This document shows positions 23,464 through 36,316 of a DNA stretch of 64,000 bases, one piece after another. Under the pieces are notes generated by a model that did no database searches, was not told the DNA's origin, and saw nothing but the letters and a program-made list of their open reading frames with translations. This DNA comes from Perca fluviatilis. Lineage: Eukaryota > Chordata > Actinopteri > Perciformes > Percidae. The position numbers were made by a program, and so were the translations under genes. Each line of letters begins with the position of its first letter. Position 1 is the stretch's first letter. The stretch lies in contig NC_053112.1 in NCBI RefSeq assembly GCF_010015445.1, positions 33,071,998 through 33,135,997 on the forward strand, written 5' to 3'.

Positions 23464-23816
23464 TAGTGCTGCAAAGATTAATTGATTAGTTGTCAATTCT
23501 TAAATTGATCGCCAACTATTTTGATAATCGATTAGTCGGTTGGAGTAATTTCTTTAAGACAAAAGTAAAAATTCTTTGATTCCAGCTTCTTAAATATGAA
23601 TATTTTCTAGATTCTTCTCCTCTGACAGTAAACTGAATATCTTTGAGTTGTGGACAAAACAAGACATTTGAGGACGTCATCTTGGGCTTTTGGGAAACAC
23701 TGATTCACATTTTTCACCATTTTCTGACATTTTATAGACCAAACAACTAATCGAATAATCGAGAAAATAATCAACAGATTAATTGACTACGAAAATAATC
23801 GTTAGTTGCAGCCCTA
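23464..23816. mobile_element. hAT MITE, TAGGGCTGCAAC family, copy B
   Basis: Inverted relative to copy A: right end CGTTAGTTGCAGCCCTA, left end TAGTGCTGCAAAGATTAATT. A perfect 8-bp duplication CAATGTAT lies at 23456-23463 and 23817-23824. The interior (TTTTGGGAAACACTGATTC, AGACATTTGAGGACGTC) aligns with 16481-16814. Confidence 0.9.
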
Positions 23817-24395
23817 CAATGTATTATTGGCTGTTCTGACCTGGTTTTAACATCTGTCCTGAGTGATCAGATCACAAGTGGACAGTTCTAGTTAGATTTT
23901 CAAGTCATGTTTCCATTTTTCCACAGGCCGTATCTTTGAATGCAAGACGTACCAAGCATTTACTGGCAACTCTGTTTTTCTAAACAAAAAACGGCTTTTG
24001 GAAGACAAAATGTGTATGCATGCATCACAGACATGCATCCATGTCTTTTCAGTTAATCAGTCAAAATAGCCTAGTTATAACCACTGTGATTTAATGTGGT
24101 AAAACAAAAAGGCATTGTATGCTCCTTGCTTTGGCATTTTAGTCTAACATCTAAATGGATTCTGAAACAAAGACTAAAAGCACTCAAAAGCAACTTAATA
24201 CACATTTTATTCTACTGATTCAACATTCAAGAGCAAGAAACGCTTATGTAAATAAAGCTAAGTGGGATGTGTGACTCATGGGTTTGTCGAGTCCAACTGG
24301 TAGTGGGCTGAGTAGGTAGCATGCAAAGCAGTTCCATCCTTAAGGCTTATTAGTATCAATGACTTCCACAAATACATGTGAAGCTGTAAGACAAC

Positions 24396-24755
24396 TAGGC
24401 ATGGGCCAGTATAAGATTCTGAAGGTATGATAACCTTCAGCAAAAATATCAGTTTCACGGTATTGCAATTACAGCTTTAAAAAGGGTTCTTTTGAAATGT
24501 AAAAGACAAAAAAGGTAAAAGACAAGAACTTTTTTCCCCATTGACCACAATGTATTTTATTTGTAAAGACAATGCACACTGGCAGGGAGAGGGATTTCTA
24601 AAATGCACTTTCGGTCCTTGACGACTCACTAAAATTAAAAAAAAAAAATAATAAATAAATCTTAGGAACAGTATGACGGAAAATTGTAGTGGTTTTGAAA
24701 CCTTGACTTTTTCAAACCGCGGTATACCTTGAAACCAGTAACCAGCCCATGCCTA
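24396..24755. mobile_element. hAT MITE, TAGGCATGGGCC family
   Basis: Ends TAGGCATGGGCCAGTATAAG and AACCAGCCCATGCCTA form terminal inverted repeats with a perfect 8-bp duplication AAGACAAC at 24388-24395 and 24756-24763. 360 bp, no coding sequence. Confidence 0.9.
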
Positions 24756-25487
24756 AAGACAACTAGTAAGAAATAAGTACTACAGTGGAGCCTCTTTATG
24801 TAAGGGCACCAACTGTGCATACATTAGCAGTGACAGTTTAGTATTGTAAGACCAGATAACAGATATTTTACAAATCATAAAACCGTATATCAACAGTTAA
24901 AATTACACATAGGCATAACACATCATTATAGTTGAGCACACACTTTCTTCCTGTCATATAACTCTGTACATAGTGAATTAAGCCCATATGATGGTCATGC
25001 CCACATACATTTCTCAAAGTAGTCCACAATAAATACAATTCACTTCACACAACTTCATCTATCCCAAAAGGGCAATTCAAGTTTGCAGTCAACCAGTCAC
25101 AAAGCAGACAAGAATAACACCATCGCAGTCAGTCATTCAACCAACCAACATGTCAGTAGCTGCAGATCAACAACCCAGGCAAGAGCAGCGAAGCCCAAAA
25201 GGTCTTCCAAACAGTTGTTTTATTGTGAACAACACAGAGGAGAGAAATTTGGCATACATTCTTTTCAGTCTAATCTTCAATTAGTAAACAATTCTTTCTG
25301 GGTTTTAAGCTTTTATTCTCATGATTTATAGACTATTACATTTGGCAGTTTACTATCAGGCACATGAGTTCAGAGGTTCACTACTAATCTTAGCTAATGT
25401 AGCTTTAAAGTGCCAATAGGCCTTTTCAATGCCCACACAAGGTCTCCATTTAATCCTAACTATGACAAATTAAGAATCCGCTAAGCC

Positions 25488-25562
25488 AGGGGGGGGGTAA
25501 AAAACCAAAAAAAAAAAAAAAAAGGAGGAAAAAAAAGGGGGCTGACCCTTATATTTTTTTTT
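25488..25562. other. Second homopolymer-inflated patch
   Basis: G9, TA6, CC, A18, GGAGG, A8, G5 and, shortly after, T11 occur in succession inside otherwise ordinary intronic sequence. The pattern resembles the patch in the alpha exon and probably reflects consensus error. Confidence 0.5.
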
Positions 25563-26489
25563 TAATATAAAATTTACATACTTTATCTGTCTCAGTGAAA
25601 ACCAACTGCTTTGACCTTGAAGAAAAAAGTCACTGGTCCCTTTGTAAGGCTTCTCCCTGTCTTTGCTGTATGGTCCCGGGGCTGTTGTGGGAAGCATTAG
25701 ACCTATCTCAGATTGCACTGCCCCTCCCCTCGGGACTGCTAGTTCATTGCTGGGAGCTCAGAAAAGGAAGGCTATGAATAGCTAAAGTTGTCCCTGCCAT
25801 TTACCGGAACGGCCGAGGCTTCCGTAATTAGTTCCCTAAACACAGCATGAAATGAGTTTGTTGTTATTGTTGTTCAAACAATTGTGGGCTGTGCAAACCG
25901 AGTGAGAGAGGTTGACTCACAATAAAAAAAAAAGTTTGCTGATGATACTGAGTTTTGATTCATTTGTTGGCGGAGAGCTTTAGGGTATTTGTTCAATTAC
26001 AGCTGAAAAATACTTATGTTAAAAGGGTCTTTTTAAAACATGTTAATTACACTTCAGTTGGATCCTTCCTTGGAAATGCACCTAAATGGCAAGCAGAAAA
26101 TTATTTTAGAATAGCAGTATGCGCTTATAAAGCTTTTGTTGAAGCTTATAAAGTGGTTGAATCTGTGTTTTGGGGCTGCTAATACATAGAAGGATTCTAG
26201 GAACACTTGTAGTGAACAAAGACTTGGCACATGGTCTTTAGTATTGCAGGACTAAGAATAGAGACTGATGAATGAAACTTGTGCATGCAAGAGCGATGAA
26301 GTGGACAAAAATAGCTTTGGGAAGCTGGGGAGAGCAGGTGTGAATTTGTGCCTCCTAAAGCAAACAGGTGACACAGGTGCCCAGGAGATCTAGAGCCTCT
26401 ATGAGCAAACACAGAAAATGAGTGATTAATGATTGTTCAGTTATGGGGGTACAACTAAATACATCGTTTTAATTAACTTCTTCTTATAC

Positions 26490-26985
26490 TGATCACGTTA
26501 GCTTGATTGCCAGTAAACTAACATGTCAAAATAGACAACTAAAGCTGCTCTAACAGTGACTATGGGGTCACTCATGGAGAATTCTCACCAACTCTGAGGT
26601 AACCCTCGGCCCTATGGAGCGTTTTAGCATGGTTTAGCTCATTGTTTTTGTGTTCCAGCCCGCAAACTCAGCTCTCATCAATCTCATTTTTAGACACAAC
26701 AGCTAAAACAAAAACACACTGTATGCTGCCTGCTCATCGCCACACAACAGACAGACCAGATTAGCAACTAACTGGTAAACACAGTGGGGCCTTTAGCATC
26801 TGAAATGTGAGAGGTTTCTCTCAGGAGTTAATCAAGAAAATGCTAATGTTTTGTGTTTGTTGGATGTGTAAATAGGCAACCGTTTGCCAATATCAACCAT
26901 TTATTTAACCATTTATAAAAGATGCTATGCTAATATGTGAGGTTTTATCCACTGCCCCCAAGTGGCAACAAAAAGAAAATGAATG
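26490..26985. repeat. Dispersed teleost repeat, copy 1
   Basis: Shares ordered blocks with 54362-54905: GCAACTAACTGGTAAACACA/GCGACTAGCTGGTGAACACA, CATTTAGCAGCTAA-like, TCTCTCAGGAGTTAAT/TTCCCTCAGGAGTCAGT, GGATGTGTAAATA.GCAACC and CTGCCC.CAA.TGGC. Class not determined; probably a DNA transposon relic. Confidence 0.6.
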
Positions 26986-29085
26986 CAGCTTTAGCAAACA
27001 CCACCAACAGATTTCTACTTCTTCAAAGCTTTTGTGCAAATATAATGAACCAGTTTGTTGTATGCCAACTTAGACCGAATCTCTTTAAGCATGTAATTAT
27101 AAATGCTGCTTAGAGGCCAAAATATTTTCCATTTTCTTAGAATAATAACGTATATAATGTAAAAATAATGTATATAGACCAGCCTTGGTAATGTGTGCCC
27201 AGCAGTCTGACAGCGCAACATACTTGCAGACAGTCACTGGTGTAGTTGCTGATGGAGAGGAGGGAGGGTGGGGGGTGTCAAGTTGGCACACACAGACATT
27301 ACTTTAGCCTTGTTTACATACTCAACATGAGGCACTTCAGCAAGAGTGTGCTTCTCTTAGGTGGATTTGGACAGAGTTATCTACATGCTGTGATAGGTGG
27401 GCAACAGGTATGAGTTAACTTTCTTTGGCAGCAGCTACCGTGCCTGCCCCACTACTCAGCTGACATCCAAACCACTGTAGACCATCCTAAAACAGAAAGT
27501 CAGTAAAACTTTGTTTATGAGCTACATTAAAACATTTTTTTTTTTTTTTTTTAAACCACTACATCACTTTATCACTGCTAATTCAAATTGAACTCAAAGG
27601 CAGTCTGAGATACAATCTAATTATGGCTGTGATGTTATGGGCCAGAAGTAAGCCATTTGAACTTAGCTAGAAATTAGTTATTTCCAAATTATTTCTAGGA
27701 GTGCCCTGAGCCAATATGCAGTATCTGTATCAGTAGGCATTTTAACTGTTCTGTATCAGTCGTAAGGCCTGATCCATTTCCGGTCCAATTGCAACCCACT
27801 GTACTCCGGGATCTGGCACCAGATGTAAGATAAATTTGTATCTCGTTAAGTACATATCTTGGCCACAATTCTTATACATTGTCACTTTTATGAAAAAAAG
27901 ACTAATGGTCAATATATTCTTATCAGATTTTATGAAACTCTCAAAAAACCAATAATAGTATCGGCCTAGAAAATCCAGTACGGATCAGGCTACAGAAGAG
28001 AGAAGCTCATTTTTTCCACTGCACACAGTCTCTACAGCTGGCAGAAGTTCATCATATCCCATTAATCATGTGATTTCCCTGCTTTAAATTAGCAGACCGT
28101 AGATGCCCGTTTTATTTAAGTTGGTTGAGAAAGCAATGTTTTGAAGGATAAGAAGAATGAGACTAAATGTTCTCTCTCATTGCACACAGTTTGGACTGAA
28201 GTTTATGAAGACATTTGGGTACAATTAGTTTTGAAAGTGGTGCCAAAAGTAAAATATTACAATTACTTGAAAATGTTTCAAGAGTGCAAGTCTGAGCAGC
28301 AGAACAAACCATGTTTTACGAAACATCTGTCACCACCATGGTTTGCAGGGATTTTTGTAATTAAAGTATGGTTTAATGGGGTGTGAAGATTATCTTCTTA
28401 TTCTAGTAATTGAGGAAATGCTGTACACAAATTAATTTTTGCCAAAATAATCACTGTTTCCTACCGACGCGAGCAAATATGTGAATCAATGATGTCATAG
28501 TTTGTGGTTAATTATCAACAAAAAAAAGAAGCATCTATAAAAATATCCATTTCAAATAATTCAAATCCATGATTAATATACTTTTGAGGAGATTCTATGT
28601 TTGATGATGGATTGTGAAAACAGATCCTTTTCCAGCTTTGAAAAAGATGAAACCTGCCTTAATAGTTTCAAGGCTACTGGATACAGCGAGCACATAAACC
28701 TTTTTGAGAATAAGAAACGAAAATTAGAGGACTGTGCTGAACACCCACAAATGGCAGCAATAAATCACACCAATATGACCTTAATAGAACAGTGGGGGAG
28801 AGTGGAGGAAATATTGGCTGTTGTTCACAAAGCACATAGTAACATATAGATCGAGCAGTGGCTCCACTTAGATTTTTAAAATACTAACAGTGGGGACATC
28901 AGCGAAGCCTGATCAAACCAATATTCCTGTTTTTAAGCTGACCAACACATTCTGCTGTCCTAAACCTGCCTCCTGAATAACTGCAACATGTCACACAAAA
29001 ACTAATTAGTTAATGAGAATTTTGAGTTTTGAAATTATGAATTCTTTGAGCCAAGGGATGAAATATAAAAAAAAATGCTTTACAG
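26986..29085. other. Intronic sequence without recognised gene
   Basis: Mostly unique. At about 27.70-27.99 kb, CAGTATCTGTATCAG and CCAGTACGGATCAGGCT resemble the ends of a 'GATCC/GATCAGG' hAT-like repeat, too decayed to bound. An 82-codon open frame at 28601-28849 contains ENKKRKLEDCAEHPQMAA but has no splice context or family match. Confidence 0.35.
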
Positions 29086-29501
29086 CAGAGATCTTCAACA
29101 GGGGGTGGGGCTCCTAGGGGGTCCTCAGAGCTACTGCAGGGGGGCCACCAAATTTAAAATAAAAATGCCTTTACATGAATCCAACATATTATTAGCAAAT
29201 AAAAATCTGCCTATTTGTGAAAAAAAAGACATTAATGAGGTAAGGTAGTCACTAAGGTACATCCACAGATAAAATTCATCCCAAGGATTCACTCTGCCAT
29301 ATTTATGTGTAACATTAAAACATGATTTATAAAATAATGCCAACAATTATTTAATAGCTTAGTATTATACACTAAAAAGGTATGCATAAAGGCTTTAGGC
29401 CGCCCACACGTTATTGTAGGCCCAGTTAAATATGCAACTCATTTTATACAATATATGTAGTAGGGGTCCCTGCTCCATCTCTCTCAGTTAAGAGGTCCCT
29501 G
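29086..29501. mobile_element. hAT-like element, CAGAGATCTTCAAC ends
   Basis: Left end CAGAGATCTTCAACAGGGGG and right end GTTAAGAGGTCCCTG resemble the CAGGGRTCYTCAA type of hAT terminus. Flanks GCTTTACA and GCCTTAAA match at only 6 of 8 positions, so it is an old copy or the boundary is slightly off. The interior is AT-rich and non-coding. Confidence 0.45.
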
Positions 29502-30109
29502 CCTTAAAAAAAAAAAACATACAAGAGCCCCGCGTTACAGGATTCCTACAAAGTTTAGAAATCCTATAAATACGCTGCATTTGTTGAAACCTTTGTGTCT
29601 CCAATTCAATGCAGGAGCTATTAATCGATGTTTCTATTCCGAGCTTATGCCACGTGATGTCTCAGAGGAAGAAAGTGAAACCTCAACTGAGTATTTCCAC
29701 ATTCATTTCACAGTTTCAAGTACTTCACAGTGTGACAATGCTTTCTCAGGAAAACAATAACTTCCATTCAACATAACAGTGACATTAAGGTTTTGTCTAT
29801 AAGCGCTACGCGTCCTCTAAAACGGTCACTCATTTTCTCTTTGATTGAATTGTTGCCATGCAACAGTCCAATAATACCACAACATTTTCCTTTGTGGATT
29901 TCTATCATTACTCATGAGAGCATAAATCTTGTTGGAAACTAAGAAAGTCAATCTACTTTACAGTGAGAGAATGGCCTTCTGCCAGAAGGACTCTGGAAGG
30001 GAGTTAAAATCGGAGTCTGTGCCAGCCAACGATTAAAACAGTCATGCGCATAATAAACAATGAAACAGAGGGAAAGACAGAAGCCAGTGTTAGAGGAAAA
30101 TCCCACTCT

Positions 30110-30265
<156 letters not shown>

Positions 30266-30569
30266 CTTGTTTGGCTTTTATTTGTTCCATTAGAAAAAGC
30301 TTTTTCTCCAAATTGATGAGGGGCAGCAATCACTGTAAACCACAGGCAGTCTGAAGGCTTCCATTTAAATGACTCTGCTAGCTGAAAGCAAGTCCACTGT
30401 TGTCAAGGCAGCAAGACAGCCATTAAATCATCTGATTCCATTAAAGAATCAATTACTGCGCTGCTCTCGCTGGCAGCACACTTCTTATACCTGGGAAATC
30501 GTTTTGGACAACCAAAGCAGATAAACACGGACGCTGTACTTCACACTCGGTGCTTTCTGCTATATGCTG

Positions 30570-31625
30570 TCAGGCCCCCAAAGGTTTCCTCCATTGCACA
30601 CATGGTGATAACTCATAAAAAGCATACAGCTGACTGGCATGGAGACACGGATGTGGCTGTGTCAGTGGGCACCGACTCATTGTTACCTTTGGTTGAGGTG
30701 GGCATCCAGTGGCCAATCGTTGCAGCTGTTCAGAAGTATGGCTGGAGAAGAGATCTGAGCAGCACGCTGTGCGGCCCAGTCTCTTCATCAAAGAGGAGAT
30801 GATGCTGCAGCCACAGCCACACATCGACCTGCTCATTAGTAGCCTGGCACTTCTGGGGTTAGAAGATGTGTGGAAAAGAGAGACAAGCAGCAAGCCGCAG
30901 CCACTTCCTGGTCCTTGTCGAATTCCCCTCAGTTGTCCTCACAGCTGATGCCTTTTCTGTAATTATTCCACATGGTGCTGATCCACAGGTACTCTGCCAC
31001 TAACATCAGGTTGGTATTATCCACAGTCAACATAATACAGACACCGACGCTCACCTTAATCCACAGTAAGGGCACGCGAGTTGGGAAGTACAGTTTGCCG
31101 GTCCATTTCCCTCGGGATTGCTTCCCACTTACTCCACTCCCTCTGCTGTACTTCTATCTCTTCACAGCACACGCCTCCTGCTGTAGCTCCCCCTTTTTTC
31201 TGGTCAAATTCACTCACATCCACAAAACACCTTTTCCTGATATTGCAAATACTACTCAAGATGCAATGTCTGCCACCTCTCCCTTCTGTCTCACACAATT
31301 TCCATGCGTTTCTTTCCACACCCTCCACTGCCTTCGGCTGCTGTGCAATGAGGATGCTATCCCCGTCAATGCTGCTGCTGCCACCACTGTACAGCGCCCC
31401 CCCCACCACCACCACCACCAGCGGTAAGCCACTCAGACTGAGCTCCTCCAACTTGCCGATAAAAGTGCTTCCCTCACATGATATCGGAGCTCCTAGTTGT
31501 TCCACTAATTGAGGAAGCAGTGGACAGAATATTATAAGAAATCCAAGCCACACTGCATGCACCAGAAGGAGTGATAAGCAGGATACAGTCAGGGATGCAG
31601 TGGGGGAGGGGTCCAGGGTAAGCAT
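30570..31625. other. GC-richer intronic block with long open frames
   Basis: This block stands out from its AT-rich surroundings and shows no transposon ends. On the minus strand a 189-codon frame (31625-31056) starts MLTLDPSPTASLTVSC with a hydrophobic N-terminal segment. Its stop (GATTAA) is followed by one base and then a GTGAGC donor-like site at 31054. The plus strand has competing frames of 143-151 codons, and a CCA triplet run near 31.4 kb creates Val/Thr/His runs. I recognise no protein family. It could be a non-coding exon, an enhancer or chance. Confidence 0.25.
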
Positions 31626-32254
31626 TTAGTAGACAATTACAGAGTAGACAGGATTATTATGGTAATAATCTGTCACTGCGGTCAAGATGACGCTGATGTC
31701 TGCTTTATTAAATCCATGAAATAAAATTGCCTTTTCACAATATGACAGTTTCTCTAACTCATCAGAAGTGAAAAACAAACACCCTAAAATATGCAGTTAT
31801 CACAGTAATTTACAGATATTAAGCTTTTATTAGAACTAGATAGAGCACAATAGTACGATAAACTGTATGTGTCAACATCTCCCCCTGCTTCAGTGAGACT
31901 GAATATTCACCGCTCACCTCATCACAGAGGTTTAACCCGATGAGTCTAGAGACGCGGAGGGACGAGATGAACATTGTTTACTTTGTACAAGAGCTGATGA
32001 AGCTGGGAGGCCTTGGGAGGGAGAGATAGCAAGTGGGAGGGACGGTAATAATAGCAAGGCAAAGATAGGTTCCCAAAAACTGAGAATGGTTCCTCTGTTA
32101 AAGGAACGGGAGCAGCTTGCTATTAATAGCACACACATAATAATGTTAAATGACTATTCTCACTGCCTGCTATCGCCACCAATACAAAAGACAATGAAAA
32201 ATGGTAAAGGCTATGCAGATGCAGCAAAATACTACACAAACCAACTAGAATGAC

Positions 32255-32420
32255 AGTTAAATTGAAAATTAATTGGCAGCTATTTTGATAATCAATTATT
32301 CATTTGGGTCATTATGTAAAGCAAGAAGAAAAAAAAAAAAAAAAAAAAAAAAGGAAACATCTGATGAGCCCAGCTTCTAAAATCTGGATTTTTTAGTTTT
32401 AATTCATTTATATTTTTGGC
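32255..32420. repeat. Decayed hAT MITE scrap with A-run
   Basis: AATTGGCAGCTATTTTGATA, ATCAATTATTCATTTGGGTC resembles the right part of the TAGGGCTGCAAC MITE family. It is interrupted by about 24 A (32329-32352), after which AAACATCTGATGAGCCCAGC parallels the family interior. No ends or duplications survive. Confidence 0.4.
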
Positions 32421-32513
32421 ACCATTAAAGATATATGAATTAGCCATTAGTAGTTCAGCTTTGCAATGTACTCAATGTGCAGACAACCGTCACTGGATTA
32501 CTTTAATACTTAA

Positions 32514-32962
32514 AATGCTCATATTATGCTTTTTGGCTTTTTCCCTTTCCTTAATTGGGTTGTATTTGTGTTGTATTTTTGTGCACGTTCTAGAAATCCA
32601 AAGTGAAAAAGCCCAAAGTCCATACCAAAGAGACTTCCCATCTTCCAGAGAAGACACTGTTCACAAACTGCTCCAAACAGCTCTATTGTAGTCCAGCCTT
32701 TCTGTGACAAACGAGTGTCACTTTGTAACACACGTTATAATGTTTGCCTAGCTGCTAGCGTGACACGCCCTCATATTCTGCAACTGAATAGCTAGTAGTC
32801 CTTACCTAGCTACTGTGTATGTGCGACTCCCAAAAAAGATGGAACAGAAGTGTGATGCCTCACAAAAATAGTGTTGTTTTTTTTTATTAAACCATGTAAA
32901 CCTATTCTGGTACAACCTCTAAATACAATTATGAACCTGAAAATGAGCATAATATGAGCACT
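32514..32962. mobile_element. TTAA-flanked MITE, copy 2
   Basis: Ends AATGCTCATATTATG and CATAATATGAGCACT with TTAA at 32510-32513 and 32963-32966. Its last 90 bp (TAAACCTATTCTGGTACAACC, ATGAACCTGAAAATGAG) are nearly identical to the end of copy 1 at 10115-10778. The interior is shorter and diverged. Confidence 0.78.
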
Positions 32963-33159
32963 TTAAGAAAACGTTATGATTTTCAGGAAAGTTTGGGGAG
33001 GTGTAAGGTGGTCTTTTTATTCACAATGGACATTGGAGATAATATATCCTTGGTAAGTGTAAATAGCATAGATTCTAAAAATGCCAATCATGTCTGTGTA
33101 TTAAGATTTGACTGAGAAGGAGTGAAATGTTTGATGCAAACTGACTCAGATTGAAAACC

Positions 33160-33400
33160 TCTGTCTTGTATGACAGTAAACTAACTTTTTTTTTGGACTG
33201 TTAGGACAACACAAACTATTTGAAGGCGTGACCTTCAGTTTTGGGAACTTATGATGGCCATACAGAGGAGTGAGTGAGTGAGTGAGTGAGTGAGTGAGTG
33301 AGTGAGTGAGTGAGTGAGTATGTATGTATGTATGTATGTATGTATGACTCAAACGATTAGTCCAATAATCAAAATGTAAATTTAGCAACTTTTAAGGCAT
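33160..33400. repeat. (TGAG)12 and (TATG)7 tetranucleotide arrays in MITE remnant
   Basis: TGAG repeats (33271-33318) pass directly into TATG repeats (about 33319-33345). They are bracketed by hAT-MITE-like fragments: TTTGGACTGTTAGGACAACA, ACTATTTGAAGGCGTGACCT on the left and CAAACGATTAGTCCAATAATC on the right. The array therefore expanded inside an old element. Confidence 0.75.
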
Positions 33401-35992
33401 TTTTGTGGTCTGGGTTTATTTGCAAGAGTGTACAAATATGAGCCGTAACTAACTAGCAACCTATTTAGTGACCTTGTGTGTATGTGAAGTCTGGCTGTGT
33501 GTTTGACAGCTCAGAATCTAACGGATCACCTCCAGCTCTTTGTCTATTTCCAGCAGCATTGTCTTTTTTCTTCTCGTCTCTGCAAAATTACAAAGTGGAA
33601 TCATAAAGCCGCTGGAAAAGTGCAGACTTTCCGCCCAAATTGGAGCATTTTCTACCCGTACAGACAAGTCTCATCTCGGTTTGTCCTGCTCAGAGCAAAT
33701 CTGGGTCTAGTAACGTCTATGAATGTCTTTACATCAAATTTCTGTGAAAATACGCCGTTTTTAAAATTGGCTTTATGTTTGAATACTCCTTTAAGAGGTC
33801 ATTTAAAGTGTGCATTCACAGAGTACAAAAGCATCTATGCCCCTGGGCTGTCCACCCTGTTCAGTATTCTACATGCTGGCTCTCTAAGTTAAATGAGGCA
33901 GAGATCCACTATAAAATCGACTGCCATTAGTCTCTTTTCAGGTGGATATGGCAAAAATGACAAGAACTGTTATTGCTACATCCATTTATTTGGGTAAAGT
34001 GCATCATGTTTTGGTGTGCAGCTGTGAACGGCTGCCAATTGCGGCCAACATAAAAAGGTGGTGAAAAGGGTAATAATGAAGCACTTAAAGCTGTTCTCCG
34101 TGCTTACTCACTGGCACATCTTACTCACTGGGACATCTTTGTGCTGTTGATGAGATTGCTACTAAAGGTGACACCTCACTGTGATTCATTGCAACAGAGA
34201 TTTCCTGAAACACCAGGTTGCCATCTCCCTGGAACAAACAGCACACCAGGAGAGAAACTGAACACAGCAAACAGAGATCGGTCTACAATCATCTATAAAG
34301 AAAAGCGTAACATTGTCAAACTGGAACAAGGACAAAGGGTTGTATTAAAAAAAAAAAAAGTCCAACCTTCACTTCACATAATGTATGCGGCAGCAAACCG
34401 TAAAGCAGTACAGTGACAACATTTTTCATCTTAAATCAGCTGTTAGCTCCATAAGTAAAAAAAATAATAATCATGTTTACTGTTGTGTTCTTTTCTTGGC
34501 AAGGACTGAAAGACAGGGCAGGGGTGAAAGGGTGCCCTGTTCATTATGTATGAATATTGCTTTTCACTATGTCAGCTCACTGCTTCAGTATTGATCCATA
34601 AAGAGGAGACTCACTGCACCATAGCGGAGGGTTTCAGAGGAAGACATAATGTTTCAAAGCTTACATACAGCACTTACAGGGAGTATCAAATCCCAATGGG
34701 CCAGCTAGACTGGCATATAACATGGCATGAATTTCACTGTATTATTTGTCCTATGAACAAAATGACTATATAAAATTCTACATTCTGCAGTGTGCCCACT
34801 CAACTGATATTCAGCAGTTAAGTGAACAAAAAGATTTACAGATCAATACTGTGCTCTATACTGATCTGTGTCGTTTCTTGTACTTAACAAGAAGGCACTA
34901 CAAATTTAAAAAAAGAAGAATAATCAGAATCAGGCATTGGACAAAGCTGTTATGAGTTTACAGGAAGTGCAATATGCAAAGCCAATTTAATGCCATTACT
35001 GCTGACATCTCATGTCATGATTCCATTGTCCTATGACTGTCTTTATGGACTGGAATTACAAAAAAAAAAAAATCTCACTTTAGGTTTAAAGGGCTAAGAA
35101 TGGATAATAGGCCTCCGAGTTTCATTGTACCTGCAAGCTGACTTTTAAAAATGAAAAGGCCATTAAATATGTTTAATAAAATCTCATCATCATCATCATC
35201 AACGGCAGCCTGAATGCCAATGCAGCCTTTTTCACTTTAAATTTAACTTCAACCAAAAACCAAGTCAAGCTATCCCCTGAATGATGATAACTGTACTTAT
35301 CTTGCCACAAACAATCAGTGTGGCTAAAAACAAAAAGCTGTGTCACTGTTGTCTCATCTTCCATTGTTGTCTGAAATGTGGCATCATTACACCACATGCT
35401 GATCCTTTCATGGTAAAGACAAAGCAACTCATTTTTAACTCCCACTTTATCTCCATAACCAAGATCAACATATGTATAACCTTTAATTTAGCCTTCACTG
35501 ATGTACTTAAAATTGAAAACGAAAAATATCGCATTCAGACTTTTTTTAACTGCTGAAAGGCAAAGTGGATTTGGTGAGCATTAAAATGTGTCTCAGTGGT
35601 CTATTAACACATCAGACAGTCCATTAAAATATTTAACAGGTTTTACTGTGGAGCTAAACAGGGCTAAAAGCACTAGGCTACATTTTCAATCAGAGCCTGA
35701 GACTTCAAAGACAAAAGATATGAATTCAATCTGATGCTTTAATATAAAAATCTTTCATTTCTTTTCTGTAAAAAGCTAGCGATGTACTGAAATCAATTTA
35801 AGCATCTTTTTCCCTGCATTTTCCACATCTAAAAATCTTGTGCCAGAAAATGTTTCAACTTACCCAAGACAAACCTACTCAATGCATCAATCATTTTATT
35901 TAAAAAAACTTGCATGACTCAAACTTGTGCACTTTATTCATAGCCTAATTATTCTATTGTGAGGCTTCTTGCTATTATTCTTCATTACTTAA
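33401..35992. other. Intronic sequence without recognised gene
   Basis: Unique AT-rich sequence. The 131-codon frame at 33497-33892 and others show no family resemblance. Short A-runs and a small ATC run (35186-35200) are present. Nothing else is supportable. Confidence 0.4.
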
Positions 35993-36312
35993 AGGGATAC
36001 GCCACAGTTTGTTGAAATAGGGCTTATCACGGGCTCCCCTAGCTGTAGATAGGTGGGCCAACGCATTTTTTGTGCATGCATTGTTTTAGTCCGGTGCAAC
36101 ACCGGCAGCGCCGCCGCTAGTTAGCTTAGCATAGTGAATGGAATCCTATGTTGCCGGTTAACATGTTCTGAGTAAAAGTGAGCCAACAAAAAGACAAAAA
36201 AAAACAAAACAACCCAATTACTTGCACTGAGACAAAAAATGCGTTGGCCCACCTATCTACAGCCAGGGTAGACCGTGATAAGCCCTATTTCAACAAACGG
36301 TGGCGTATTCCT
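35993..36312. mobile_element. TTAA-flanked MITE with long terminal repeats
   Basis: Ends AGGGATACGCCACAGTTTGT and its inverted partner ACAAACGGTGGCGTATTCCT extend inward for about 85 bp, to GGCCCACCTATCTACAGC. TTAA flanks at 35989-35992 and 36313-36316. 320 bp, non-coding. Confidence 0.82.
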
Positions 36313-36316
36313 TTAA

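Noticed and set aside
28601..28849. 82-codon frame containing ENKKRKLEDCAEHPQ, considered as an exon
   Set aside because: No family recognised, no convincing acceptor or donor. It needs expression or conservation evidence before being called.
33271..33345. Direct-repeat arrays (TGAG, TATG) and others, considered as CRISPR-like arrays
   Set aside because: Units are 2-4 bp without spacers; these are microsatellites in a vertebrate genome.
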